Shown one piece after another: positions 1-7,029 of a DNA stretch of 17,780 nucleotides. A program made the translations under genes and the position numbers. Each line of letters opens with the position of its first letter. Positions within the stretch are counted from its first letter, which is position 1. The stretch lies in NCBI GenBank assembly GCA_028289505.1, contig JANQPK010000057.1, positions 1-17,780 on the forward strand, read 5' to 3'. Below the pieces are notes generated by a model, which saw nothing but the letters and a program-made list of their open reading frames with translations, was not told the DNA's origin and searched no databases. The stretch comes from Cyclobacteriaceae bacterium (GTDB lineage Bacteria; Bacteroidota; Bacteroidia; Cytophagales; Cyclobacteriaceae).

Positions 1-292
1 CCCCTAAATTCATACCCTTTCGATAATCACTTTTTTCGGCCTTGGCAGTGAGAAAGATAAATGGCACTGAGGAAGTTTTGGGATTTTTTGCCAACATGTA
101 CAGCACCCCATAGCCATCCAACTCTGGCATCATGATATCACAAATAATTAAATCAGGAGGGTCTTCCTGAGCCATTCTTACACCTACTTTCCCGTTTTCA
201 GCTGACTGCACTTGGTAATTGGCCAGCTCCAGCATTTCTGCAGTATTCTCCCTCATTTCAGGGTTGTCCTCAATTAATAGTATCTTCTTCAT
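1..292 (-). CDS. Response regulator, receiver domain (3' part beyond window)
   Basis: The first 97 residues of a CheY-like receiver domain are visible, starting MKKILLIEDN. The acidic pair is E8/D9, and the phospho-acceptor aspartate is D52 in the segment IICDIMMPELDG. The beta-4 end reads PFIFLTAK. The conserved lysine and any output domain lie past the left edge, so I cannot say whether this is a stand-alone receiver or a DNA-binding regulator. The ATG at 292-290 lies inside the last codons of the histidine kinase gene, giving a 23-base overlap, so the two are almost certainly translated from one message as a cognate pair. The kinase would phosphorylate D52. Domain identity is very secure; output is unknown. 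Confidence 0.93.
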   Translation of the reverse strand, partial: MKKILLIEDNPEMRENTAEMLELANYQVQSAENGKVGVRMAQEDPPDLIICDIMMPELDGYGVLYMLAKNPKTSSVPFIFLTAKAEKSDYRKGMNLG

Positions 293-2165
293 TTGCTTCA
301 GATTGAACCAGGGTAACAGTAAAGGTACTTCCCTCTCCAAGGGTGGATTTGACTTTGATGTTACCCCCTAATAATTCGATGTATTTTTTTACAATATTTA
401 AGCCCAGCCCGGTTCCCGGAATGTTGATTGCATGCTTGGAACGGAAGAATCTTTGAAAAAGGTGCTTTTGATCTTCCTCGGACATGCCTAATCCATGATC
501 CCTTACTTTGAGCACCAGGCTACCGTTGGTTAGGTCAGTGGTTAGCTCAATAGGATCTCCCCCAGAGTACTTACTGGCATTGGAAAGCAGATTAAAAAGT
601 ATGTTGTTTAAGATTTGCTTATCCAAAAAAATCGACGTTTCCCCGGTGTGTTGATATTGAATAGCTTGCTCTTTTTTCAATGTGGGTGTCATTTGATCGC
701 AGACATCAGCTATAAACTCCTGCAGATCAAATTGTACCGGGTTACCTTGTATCACACCGGTCTCCAGTTTATCCAATGATAGAAAATCGTTCAGGATACC
801 GGTAAGATTATGAACCGAGCTTTTTATTCGTTGAATGTGCTTCTCCCTCTTGGCCTGATCAGCCTCAGCGGTATATCTGGAGAGCAGCGAGACGGATGAT
901 AGAATAGTACTAAGAGGGGTGCGAAACTCGTGAGAGGCGGTAGAAACGAACCTGGATTTCAGTTCGTTCAGCTCTCTCTCGTGTTCTAAGGCTCCTCGTA
1001 CCTTTTCCTCATCCTTTTTCCTTTTGGTAATGTTCTTTTCAATTACCAATATGTGGGGGATGGTTCCTTTTTCATCCGGAATAGGTACGGCATCCAGCAC
1101 GTAGTAATTATCCTTAAATTTGATCTCGATACTACTAGCAGTGCCTTTAAAGACCTCTAAAAGCTTGTTTTCGGTTTGCTGAGCCACTTCAGGAGCCAAC
1201 CGGTCCATGTATTTGGTACCCATGAGCATATCACTGGTAATACCCAACGAATAAAGCTCCTTACCCTCTACAAACACATATCTTAAGTCTTCGTCAAAAA
1301 CGCTGATCATACCGTCCGGGAAATTTCGTGCAATAGCACTGTATAGTTTCTGGCTCTCCCTGAGTTCCTCAGTGCGTTCTTCCACCCTGGCTTCCAACTG
1401 CTGGGAATATTCCAATAGGCGTCGTTCAGCATCTTTCCGTTGAGTAATGTCCAACACAATGGCCATCATTGCTGGTTTGAGATCGAATTTTGTGGTCTGA
1501 ATATGCACTTCAACCGGATAAATACTACCATCCTTTCTTTGATGGGTGGTTTCGAAGTGGATATTTGCGGTTCCCTGATATAGCGGCTTGATCTTATCTG
1601 CAAAGGTTTCATGGTCGAACTCCGGGTTCAGATCAACCGGGCTCATTTGGTACAACTCCTTCCGGGTGTAGCCAAGGTTGGTAATTGCAACTTGATTTAC
1701 CCTGATGAAATGCAGATTATCGGGATCAAAGATATAAATCTCACTGAGTGACTGATCAAACAACCTGCCCATACTCAATTCCACTTGCTCGCGTTTTTTT
1801 CGCTCAGTGATATCAATGATGAAAGCGATTACCACTGGTTCATCGTCTACCTCCGTTGGACTAAGACTCACTTCTACCGGGAATACTGTTCCATCTTGGC
1901 GTTGCGCAAACAGCTCTAGGTTCTGGCCCATGGCCCGGGGTTGGGGGTCTTTATGGTAAAGCTCCCGGTGTTTTGCATGAGTTTCTCTGGCACTTTCAGG
2001 AATCAAAGCATCCACAGAAACACCTTGTAGCTGGTCCTGGTAACCAAACATCCGGTGAGCAGCAGGATTCGATTTTACAATTTTTCCCTTCTGATTTACC
2101 AGTAAGATGCCCTCAGAGGCCGAATGGAATAGGGTCTCGAATATTTGCTTATTGTCTACAGGCAT
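270..2165 (-). CDS. PAS-PAS-PAS sensor histidine kinase, soluble
   Basis: A 631-residue two-component sensor kinase with no predicted membrane span, so it probably senses a cytoplasmic signal. In order: PAS 1 at about residues 5-125 ending in DITERKKRE; PAS 2 at about 128-248 ending in DITQRKDAE; a charged linker at 249-275; PAS 3 at about 276-385 ending in NITKRKKDE; HisKA with the phospho-acceptor H412 in TASHEFRTPLS; and the ATPase domain with N box about 520-534, G1 DHGLG at 556-560 and G2 GTGLGL at 584-589. All catalytic motifs look intact. It starts at an ATG and its stop overlaps the response-regulator start. It is transcribed away from the Hsp20 gene, and the shared 236-base spacer holds three Crp/Fnr-like boxes. 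No haem- or flavin-binding motif is evident, so the ligand is unknown. Confidence 0.95.
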   Translation of the reverse strand: MPVDNKQIFETLFHSASEGILLVNQKGKIVKSNPAAHRMFGYQDQLQGVSVDALIPESARETHAKHRELYHKDPQPRAMGQNLELFAQRQDGTVFPVEVSLSPTEVDDEPVVIAFIIDITERKKREQVELSMGRLFDQSLSEIYIFDPDNLHFIRVNQVAITNLGYTRKELYQMSPVDLNPEFDHETFADKIKPLYQGTANIHFETTHQRKDGSIYPVEVHIQTTKFDLKPAMMAIVLDITQRKDAERRLLEYSQQLEARVEERTEELRESQKLYSAIARNFPDGMISVFDEDLRYVFVEGKELYSLGITSDMLMGTKYMDRLAPEVAQQTENKLLEVFKGTASSIEIKFKDNYYVLDAVPIPDEKGTIPHILVIEKNITKRKKDEEKVRGALEHERELNELKSRFVSTASHEFRTPLSTILSSVSLLSRYTAEADQAKREKHIQRIKSSVHNLTGILNDFLSLDKLETGVIQGNPVQFDLQEFIADVCDQMTPTLKKEQAIQYQHTGETSIFLDKQILNNILFNLLSNASKYSGGDPIELTTDLTNGSLVLKVRDHGLGMSEEDQKHLFQRFFRSKHAINIPGTGLGLNIVKKYIELLGGNIKVKSTLGEGSTFTVTLVQSEANEEDTIN

Positions 2166-2248
2166 CCTGATCTAGCTAGAGGAAAGGTTTCCGCGATAAA
2201 AGTATTCAATATGAAGAACTGTAGGATATGATATTTCTCAAGGCAAAT

Positions 2249-2262
2249 ATGACTAAAGTCAT
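2249..2262. promoter_or_regulatory. Crp/Fnr-like box, kinase/Hsp20 spacer, site 1
   Basis: ATGACTAAAGTCAT is a perfect inverted repeat (ATGACT, AA, AGTCAT) and contains TGA-N6-TCA. Its centre is about 86 bases from the kinase start and 147 from the Hsp20 start, so it is the box best placed for the kinase. Assignment to the Crp/Fnr family rests on half-site geometry only. Confidence 0.55.
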
Positions 2263-2295
2263 CGGAATACAGTTTAATAGCAACTGGCTGGGACG

Positions 2296-2309
2296 TTGAT
2301 ATTAATCAT
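2296..2309. promoter_or_regulatory. Crp/Fnr-like box, Hsp20 promoter, site 2
   Basis: TTGATATTAATCAT matches the classical Fnr consensus TTGAT-N4-ATCAA at every consensus position except the last (T for A). The centre lies about 100 bases upstream of the Hsp20 ATG and exactly 22 bp from site 3, two helical turns. Confidence 0.6.
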
Positions 2310-2317
2310 GGGTGGCC

Positions 2318-2331
2318 ATGATGGGACTCAT
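2318..2331. promoter_or_regulatory. Crp/Fnr-like box, Hsp20 promoter, site 3
   Basis: ATGATGGGACTCAT contains TGA-N6-TCA with outer A/T symmetry. Its centre lies 77.5 bases upstream of the Hsp20 ATG, the same distance as the box at 6513-6526 from the second Hsp20 ATG. It is weaker than site 2 because the inner symmetry is imperfect. Confidence 0.5.
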
Positions 2332-2390
2332 AACCCTTTACTGGAATAAATTGCATCTTGCGTAAGCAAAGAATTTTTAACCTAAACAAC

Positions 2391-2397
2391 AGGAGGT
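2391..2397 (+). promoter_or_regulatory. Strong Shine-Dalgarno of first Hsp20 gene
   Basis: AGGAGGT lies 4 bases before the ATG at 2402. This is a full-strength ribosome-binding site, which most other genes of the window lack. The second Hsp20 gene has the same heptamer at the same distance. Confidence 0.8.
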
Positions 2398-2401
2398 AGC
2401 G

Positions 2402-2830
2402 ATGACATTACTAAGAGCTTCAAGAATGTTTCCTGATTTTTCCTCCAGTTTGACTGATTTCTTCAATGAAAGTCATGATTGGGGGAATGGATGGACTACA
2501 AAATTACCCGCAGCCAATATTGCTGAAAGCGATAAAGCAATAAACATTGAATTGGCTGCTCCAGGATTGGATAAGGAAGATTTCGATTTGTCCGTTGATA
2601 ATCAAATTCTTAGCATCAGTTGCGATAAAGAAGAGAAGTCTGAAATCAAAGAGGAGCAGTACACCCGAAAAGAATTCAGCTATAGGTCTTTCAGCCGTTC
2701 CTTCAGACTGCCAAATATTATCAACACTGAAAAGATTAAAGCATCGTATCAAGACGGTGTGCTGAAAATCGAACTTCCGAAAAAAGACACCGCAATCAAA
2801 GCGCCAAAAAAACAGATTTCGGTAGGTTAG
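2402..2830 (+). CDS. Hsp20/alpha-crystallin small heat-shock protein (copy 1)
   Basis: A 142-residue ATP-independent holdase chaperone of the cytoplasm, which forms oligomers that bind unfolding proteins. The alpha-crystallin domain begins near residue 37 (PAANIAESD). It includes the ELAAPGLDKEDFDLSV strand pair and ends with the family signature GVLKIELPK. The C-terminal tail holds an I-x-V anchor (ISV) used for oligomer assembly. The length is usual for bacterial class A proteins. The ATG is fixed by the strong Shine-Dalgarno sequence. The gene is followed by a hairpin and then a same-strand USP gene, and the two may share a transcript. Three Crp/Fnr-like boxes lie upstream, and I saw no CIRCE-type inverted repeat there, which suggests control by metabolic or redox state rather than classical heat shock (inference). 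Confidence 0.95.
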   Translation: MTLLRASRMFPDFSSSLTDFFNESHDWGNGWTTKLPAANIAESDKAINIELAAPGLDKEDFDLSVDNQILSISCDKEEKSEIKEEQYTRKEFSYRSFSRSFRLPNIINTEKIKASYQDGVLKIELPKKDTAIKAPKKQISVG

Positions 2831-2874
2831 TTGCGTGGGTAAATATGTATATTAGTATTTGCCCGAATTACCCG

Positions 2875-2900
2875 TCATGCCGCCCCAACGGGCGGCATGA
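2875..2900 (+). terminator. GC-rich hairpin between Hsp20 and USP genes
   Basis: A perfect 11-bp inverted repeat with arm TCATGCCGCCC closes on the 4-base loop CAAC. It starts 45 bases after the Hsp20 stop and ends 31 bases before the USP start. It is much richer in GC than its surroundings. No clear run of T follows; the next bases include the palindrome TTCTTAAGAA. It could be an intrinsic terminator of a T-poor type, or an RNA-stabilising or processing hairpin that lowers USP expression relative to Hsp20. Confidence 0.6.
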
Positions 2901-2931
2901 TTCTTAAGAAGAACATAAACTAAATGATCAG

Positions 2932-3768
2932 ATGACCTATAAAAAGATACTAATTCCAATTGATTTTTCAGACTGTGCGATTAACGCGTTGGAATATGCC
3001 ATCAGATTTGCTAAATCTACCGAATCAAAGCTGGTATTGCTTCACGCTTACCATATTCCGATACCGGCTGCAGAAGCTGGTTTGGCCATAGACACCAATC
3101 TAGCTGATGAGTTTATTGAGGAGGGAAAGAGTAAAATCGAGCAACTGTACCAGCAATTCCCCGATCTGCAAGAATTGTCTGAGCCTTACGAAATAAAAAT
3201 GTCGTTTGCCTCAGATGCCATTGTTTCTACTGCCGAGGAGGTGGAAGCCGATCTTATCATTATGGGAACGCATGGAGCTACCAATGCCTTTGATGAACTT
3301 GTAGGCAGCAACACACTTCATGTGATCAAGAAATGCGATATTCCAGTACTGGCAGTGCCGGTTAGCAATGAGCGAGAACAAATCAAGGATATTCTATTTT
3401 CATATGATTACCATACCATAAAAACCAAGCAGGTAATCCAGCCTCTGATCGATTTTTCTTTGTCTTTTGCCGCCAATCTCCACATTATGCACATTACCGA
3501 CAAATTGGACAAGCTGCATACTGGAGCAGTAGGAGAAGCGAGATTACTCGAGCAATACCTGAAGGGAATTTCCCATAGCTATCACATGATTGAAGGAGAA
3601 CACGTGGAAGACAGTATCTTAGAATATATAGATTCCCATGATATTGACATTATTGCGGTAATGCCAAGAAAGCATACACTTTTCGAAAGGCTTTTCCAGA
3701 GCAGTGTCACCAAACAATTGGTGCACCACAGTAAAATCCCGTTGTTTGCGTTTCCTGAAGGAAGCTGA
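2932..3768 (+). CDS. Universal stress protein, tandem UspA domains
   Basis: A 278-residue cytoplasmic protein with two Usp folds, about residues 1-146 and 150-278. The first begins KKILIPIDFSD and keeps the ATP-binding signature G-2x-G-9x-G-S/T (GTHG then GSN), so it probably binds ATP. The second ends IPLFAFP but lacks the glycine signature, so it is probably a structural or dimer partner. Starting at the ATG at 2932 leaves the usual short lead-in MTYKK; an ATG 8 bases earlier is out of frame and hits a stop after three codons. The gene follows Hsp20 on the same strand, separated by a strong hairpin. It ends 6 bases from the stop of the convergent USP gene. I found no Crp/Fnr-like box directly upstream, so expression probably depends on the Hsp20 promoter. 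Confidence 0.93.
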   Translation: MTYKKILIPIDFSDCAINALEYAIRFAKSTESKLVLLHAYHIPIPAAEAGLAIDTNLADEFIEEGKSKIEQLYQQFPDLQELSEPYEIKMSFASDAIVSTAEEVEADLIIMGTHGATNAFDELVGSNTLHVIKKCDIPVLAVPVSNEREQIKDILFSYDYHTIKTKQVIQPLIDFSLSFAANLHIMHITDKLDKLHTGAVGEARLLEQYLKGISHSYHMIEGEHVEDSILEYIDSHDIDIIAVMPRKHTLFERLFQSSVTKQLVHHSKIPLFAFPEGS

Positions 3769-3774
3769 CCGGAC

Positions 3775-4608
3775 TTACTTGGTAAAGTGCATGGTGAGCA
3801 CCGGTAATTTCATATGATTTACTACTTTCTCAGTGAGGCTGTTATTGAATAGGTGCATTCCCGAGGTATTGCCGTGGGTAATCATACAGAGGGCATCGAT
3901 TTGATATTGCTCACAAAATGCATTGAGGCCTCGTAGAAAATTATAATGGTTGAATATATAGGTATTTTCAACCAATCCCGGAGCGTGCATGGCGTAATTA
4001 CCCATGTTTATTTTGGTAGTCAAAGTATCGGTAAAGTTTTCTGGAGTATTAATGAAGAGTAGCGATAGTTTAGCCTCAAACAATCTGGCAAAGGCTACAT
4101 AGTTTTTGAATTGATCCAATACTTGCTCGTTGAAGTCTGAGACAAATACCAGGTTATCCAGCTTGAACTCCTCGGACTCAAAGTCCTTTATTACCAACAC
4201 AGGTACCGGCGACATACGCACAATTTTTTGGGTATTTGACCCTACGATCCATCCTTTCAAGCCGGTTGCACCTCTGGATCCCATCACTACCAAATCAATG
4301 TCGGACTCCGAAATGTGATCTAGTATGGCTCGATAGTCTCGATTAAATGCCAAATGTTTGTGTGCTGATACTCCTGTCTTCTCGGACTCCCCAACCAACT
4401 TATCCAATTGACTGTGGTAGTCTTTTACTTTTTTGGTCACTTCAGGATACATTCTCTCTTCATCTCCCATAGTTTGCCAATCCATGGGTATGTCAGCAAC
4501 ATGAAGAAAATGTAATTCAGCCCCAATAGCATGAGCCAGCTTTAATGAAGCCTTCCAGGCATTATTGGCACAATCTGAGAAATCGGTGGGAACTAAAATC
4601 TTTTTCAT
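3775..4608 (-). CDS. Universal stress protein, tandem UspA domains
   Basis: 277 residues. The N-terminal Usp domain starts MKKILVPTDFSD and carries an intact nucleotide-binding signature (GSRG, nine residues, GSN, in VVMGSRGATGLKG). The C-terminal domain ends LPVLTMHF and has lost that signature (ITHGNTSGMHLFNNS lacks the last Gly-Ser), so only one site per chain is likely to bind ATP. It starts 7 bases after the stop of the VIT-family gene, so the two form an operon driven from the 5354-5481 spacer. It converges on the neighbouring USP with almost no gap, so antisense overlap of the two transcripts is expected. Its exact role is unknown; co-transcription with a metal-transporter-like gene suggests a shared stress response. 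Confidence 0.93.
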   Translation of the reverse strand: MKKILVPTDFSDCANNAWKASLKLAHAIGAELHFLHVADIPMDWQTMGDEERMYPEVTKKVKDYHSQLDKLVGESEKTGVSAHKHLAFNRDYRAILDHISESDIDLVVMGSRGATGLKGWIVGSNTQKIVRMSPVPVLVIKDFESEEFKLDNLVFVSDFNEQVLDQFKNYVAFARLFEAKLSLLFINTPENFTDTLTTKINMGNYAMHAPGLVENTYIFNHYNFLRGLNAFCEQYQIDALCMITHGNTSGMHLFNNSLTEKVVNHMKLPVLTMHFTK

Positions 4609-4615
4609 GGTTAAT

Positions 4616-5353
4616 TCAATTTACAATCATTCTTTCCAAAAAATACCCTGCAAAATAGGCGATCAACGCTGCAGCTGCACCAAGAAACAGCGTTTCGGAG
4701 ATTCCCTCTATACGAGAAGTGAGGTTTACATGGGATTTGGTATAACCAATAATTATAAAGGCAACCGCTGTTAATAAACAGGTCAGACCAAAAGGTGTCA
4801 TATTAACTAATTGACTGGAACCCGGTATTAGAAAGGGCAGTAGTGGAATCGCTCCAATCAACACAAAAGCGGTAAAAGTCACCAATCCCGCTTGAAATGG
4901 AGAATTTTTTTCAGGAGTTAGGTGCAACTCACTTTGCATCATTTCATCGACCCATACCTCCTTATCCGAGGTAATGACATCGACCACTTTCTCCAGCAAT
5001 TTACCCCGTAACCCTTTCCGGTAATAGATGGATCTCACTTCCTGCTTTTCTGCCTCAGGCATGTTTTCGACTCCCCAACGTTCGTATTGCTGGTACTTGC
5101 GATATTTTTCATATTGGGATTTGACTGAAAGGAAGCTTCCTACCGACATAGAAAACCCATCGGCAATCAAATTCGCTATTCCTAATATAATAATTACTAC
5201 ATTGTCGAAATTGGCACCTGTGGCACCGGCAACAACGGCAAAGGTGGTGACCCCACCATCTACTCCACCGTAGATGAACTCACGGATAAAGTCCGCAGTC
5301 GAGGTGTCTTCCGAATGGTTTTGGTGAAACGCTCTGGCCCTTTGATCTTTCAT
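4616..5353 (-). CDS. VIT1/CCC1-family membrane protein (Fe/Mn transporter-like)
   Basis: A 245-residue integral membrane protein of the VIT1/CCC1 family, whose characterised members move Fe2+ or Mn2+ out of the cytosol. The first helices contain the family signature FIYGGVDGGVTTFAVVAGA (about 26-44) and GIANLIADGFSMSVGSFLS (about 58-76). A soluble acidic helical segment follows at about 80-150, with glutamates such as those in MPEAEKQE, corresponding to the metal-binding domain of plant VIT1. Three further hydrophobic segments lie at about 155-177, 183-205 and 218-242. It starts at an ATG and is the first gene of a two-gene operon with a USP. A Crp/Fnr-like box is centred about 43 bases before the start codon. 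Substrate is not settled by sequence; Fe2+ or Mn2+ detoxification is the likely role. Confidence 0.88.
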   Translation of the reverse strand: MKDQRARAFHQNHSEDTSTADFIREFIYGGVDGGVTTFAVVAGATGANFDNVVIIILGIANLIADGFSMSVGSFLSVKSQYEKYRKYQQYERWGVENMPEAEKQEVRSIYYRKGLRGKLLEKVVDVITSDKEVWVDEMMQSELHLTPEKNSPFQAGLVTFTAFVLIGAIPLLPFLIPGSSQLVNMTPFGLTCLLTAVAFIIIGYTKSHVNLTSRIEGISETLFLGAAAALIAYFAGYFLERMIVN

Positions 5354-5389
5354 ATTATCTAAATATTACTTTTAATATTAAAGGCAACG

Positions 5390-5403
5390 ATGATTTATGT
5401 CAT
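5390..5403. promoter_or_regulatory. Crp/Fnr-like box between VIT-family and AI-2E-family genes
   Basis: ATGATTTATGTCAT contains TGA-N6-TCA with A/T flanks. It is centred about 43 bases upstream of the VIT-family ATG and 85 bases upstream of the AI-2E-family GTG, so it could serve either divergent gene. The VIT distance suits a promoter-proximal activator site if the leader is very short. A half-site (ATGAC at 5412) lies about 22 bp away, but its partner is missing. Confidence 0.5.
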
Positions 5404-5481
5404 ATTTATGAATGACTACCAAATCGCAAACCTTCGATCCAATTCCTTTCGATCAAAAATTTTCATTAATATAGCAGGCCT

Positions 5482-6516
5482 GTGCTAGCATCACCTTGGA
5501 AAAATGTACTTAACTTAACACCAGGAGTATTCTTCCTGCTGGCATTATTGTATGTGGGTCAGAAGCTGTTGATCCCGCTATGTTTCGCGCTGTTAATAAG
5601 TTTAATATTATTCCCCTCAACGCGATGGCTGGAAAATCGCGGCTGGCCTAAAATCCTTTCCATTTTATGTAGCCTGAGTATCTTGATGCTATTATTCGCC
5701 GGGCTTATTATTTTATTGATTCAACAATTTGGACAGTTTTTGAATAGGTGGCCCAAGATGCAACTGAAGTTAGAATCTTCAATAAGCGAACTATCTCATG
5801 ACGCCAGTACCTTACTGGGTTTTACAGATCTGGAAAAACAAGAATGGATTAATTCCATGATCACAAATTTTACCGAGTATTTGTTAAACTGGCTTCCTCA
5901 AAGTCTTTACCAGACCACCATTAGCCTGGTGCTTATTTTACTGGTACCATTTTATGTGATCCTGATGCTATATTATCGCAGCATGCTGGTGAAAGCGTTA
6001 CATCAGATTATCAAACAATGGTCCTTTGAAGATTTGAAGGAGATCTTGGATGACAGCATTCATACTTATTTTAGTTTCATCAAAGGAATGGCCCTGGTCT
6101 ATTTGATTGTAGGTGTATTGAATAGTGTGGGCCTGGCTTTACTCGGCATTCCCAATGCCATTTTGTTTGGCTTTATTGCTTCCATTCTGACCTTTATCCC
6201 CTATGTCGGAATTACTATTGGCGCATTGGTTCCCACTGCTATTGCCTGGTTGTTGTACGATTCCTTGATCTATCCTCTTGGCGTTATTGCCGTCTTTACA
6301 TTTGTGCAGGTATTAGAGGCTAATGTAATTTTTCCAATAGTAGTAGGTCATAGACTGAAAATCAATGCGTTAGCAGCCATTGTAGTGATCGTAATGGGTG
6401 GTCTTTTATGGGGAGCATCAGGTATGGTGCTATTTCTTCCCTTTGTGGCCATCTTCAAATTGGTAATGGAAAAAGTCAACGACCAACATCCTGTAGCCAC
6501 CTTGCTACAACCTTGA
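5482..6516 (+). CDS. AI-2E family (PerM/YdiK-like) membrane permease
   Basis: 344 residues with about eight membrane spans. The family pattern is clear: a pair of N-terminal hairpins, a periplasmic stretch at about 80-135, VPFYVILMLYYRSML near 155-170, the signature ILTFIPYVGITIGALVP near 233-250, and a C-terminal VIFPIVVGHRLKINAL block near 282-300. Known family members export autoinducer-2 or act as Na+/H+ antiporters, so the substrate here is open. The start is a GTG: an in-frame TAA lies five codons upstream and no ATG fits the conserved N-terminus. Its stop codon TGA is part of the Crp/Fnr-like box for the next gene, and the second Hsp20 follows after 80 bases on the same strand. Confidence 0.87.
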   Translation: MLASPWKNVLNLTPGVFFLLALLYVGQKLLIPLCFALLISLILFPSTRWLENRGWPKILSILCSLSILMLLFAGLIILLIQQFGQFLNRWPKMQLKLESSISELSHDASTLLGFTDLEKQEWINSMITNFTEYLLNWLPQSLYQTTISLVLILLVPFYVILMLYYRSMLVKALHQIIKQWSFEDLKEILDDSIHTYFSFIKGMALVYLIVGVLNSVGLALLGIPNAILFGFIASILTFIPYVGITIGALVPTAIAWLLYDSLIYPLGVIAVFTFVQVLEANVIFPIVVGHRLKINALAAIVVIVMGGLLWGASGMVLFLPFVAIFKLVMEKVNDQHPVATLLQP

Positions 6517-6526
6517 CAAAGATCAT
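6513..6526. promoter_or_regulatory. Crp/Fnr-like box of second Hsp20 gene (upstream member)
   Basis: TTGACAAAGATCAT has TGA-N6-TCA and overlaps the stop codon of the permease gene. Its centre is 77.5 bases upstream of the Hsp20 ATG, the same distance as site 3 of the first Hsp20 gene. Confidence 0.55.
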
Positions 6527-6536
6527 TTTTGAGATT

Positions 6537-6547
6537 TGAATTAGTCA
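6537..6547. promoter_or_regulatory. Imperfect Crp/Fnr-like box (N5 spacing)
   Basis: TGAATTAGTCA has the two half-sites but with five rather than six bases between them. It sits 22.5 bp from the box at 6513-6526, mirroring the 22-bp tandem pairs elsewhere. On its own it would be dismissed; the spacing makes it worth recording. Confidence 0.3.
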
Positions 6548-6585
6548 TTCCTTATAACGTTGATCTTTAGCATCTTAAGGGAAAA

Positions 6586-6592
6586 AGGAGGT
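6586..6592 (+). promoter_or_regulatory. Strong Shine-Dalgarno of second Hsp20 gene
   Basis: AGGAGGT lies 4 bases before the ATG at 6597, identical in sequence and spacing to the site before the first Hsp20 gene. Confidence 0.8.
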
Positions 6593-6596
6593 AATT

Positions 6597-7025
6597 ATGT
6601 TTAGCGTTAACAAAGTTCACCCGTCAGCTTTCAGGAGAATAGGTGACCGGTACAACAAGTACTTTGATCCCCATCATTTCATGGGCCAAGATTCATTTGA
6701 AGATCATATGATGACCCCAGCGGCAAATGTGTCGAAAAATCATGGAGAATACCTATTGGAAATCGCCATGCCTGGCTTCGCCAAGGAGGAAATCACAATC
6801 GACGTAAATGAAAATCACCTGGTTGTGGAAGGTAAAAAAGAAAACGAGGAGGTAAAACACCCGCAAATGATCCGTCAGGAATATGGTCATACTCAAGTAA
6901 GTAGAGGGTTTGAATTACCCCCCGACGCCTTGGCAGAAAAGATTCATAGCAGCTATCAAAATGGAGTGCTTAAGATTTTCGTTCCTTTCGCTAAGAAACA
7001 ACCCCAGAAAATCGAGGTAAAATAG
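6597..7025 (+). CDS. Hsp20/alpha-crystallin small heat-shock protein (copy 2)
   Basis: A second 142-residue holdase, same length as copy 1 but clearly diverged. The N-terminal arm is different (MFSVNKVHPSAFRRIGDRY). The alpha-crystallin domain runs from about residue 40 (PAANVSKNHGEYLLEIAMPG) to GVLKIFVP near 126, and the tail carries an I-E-V anchor motif. The usual GVLxxxxPK ending reads GVLKIFVPFAKK here. Different N-terminal arms usually mean different client or oligomer preferences, so the two may be complementary partners (inference). The start is set by a strong Shine-Dalgarno sequence. Upstream lie one full and one imperfect Crp/Fnr-like box. It ends 4 bases from the convergent USP gene. 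Confidence 0.94.
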   Translation: MFSVNKVHPSAFRRIGDRYNKYFDPHHFMGQDSFEDHMMTPAANVSKNHGEYLLEIAMPGFAKEEITIDVNENHLVVEGKKENEEVKHPQMIRQEYGHTQVSRGFELPPDALAEKIHSSYQNGVLKIFVPFAKKQPQKIEVK

Positions 7026-7029
7026 GGTT

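Noticed and set aside
5371..5382. 12-base palindrome TTTAATATTAAA upstream of the VIT-family gene
   Set aside because: It is purely A/T, occurs once, and such palindromes are expected by chance in AT-rich spacers.
5412..5425. Possible second Crp/Fnr-like box 22 bp from the one at 5390-5403
   Set aside because: Only the left half-site ATGAC is present; the partner half is AAATC, so it fails the motif.
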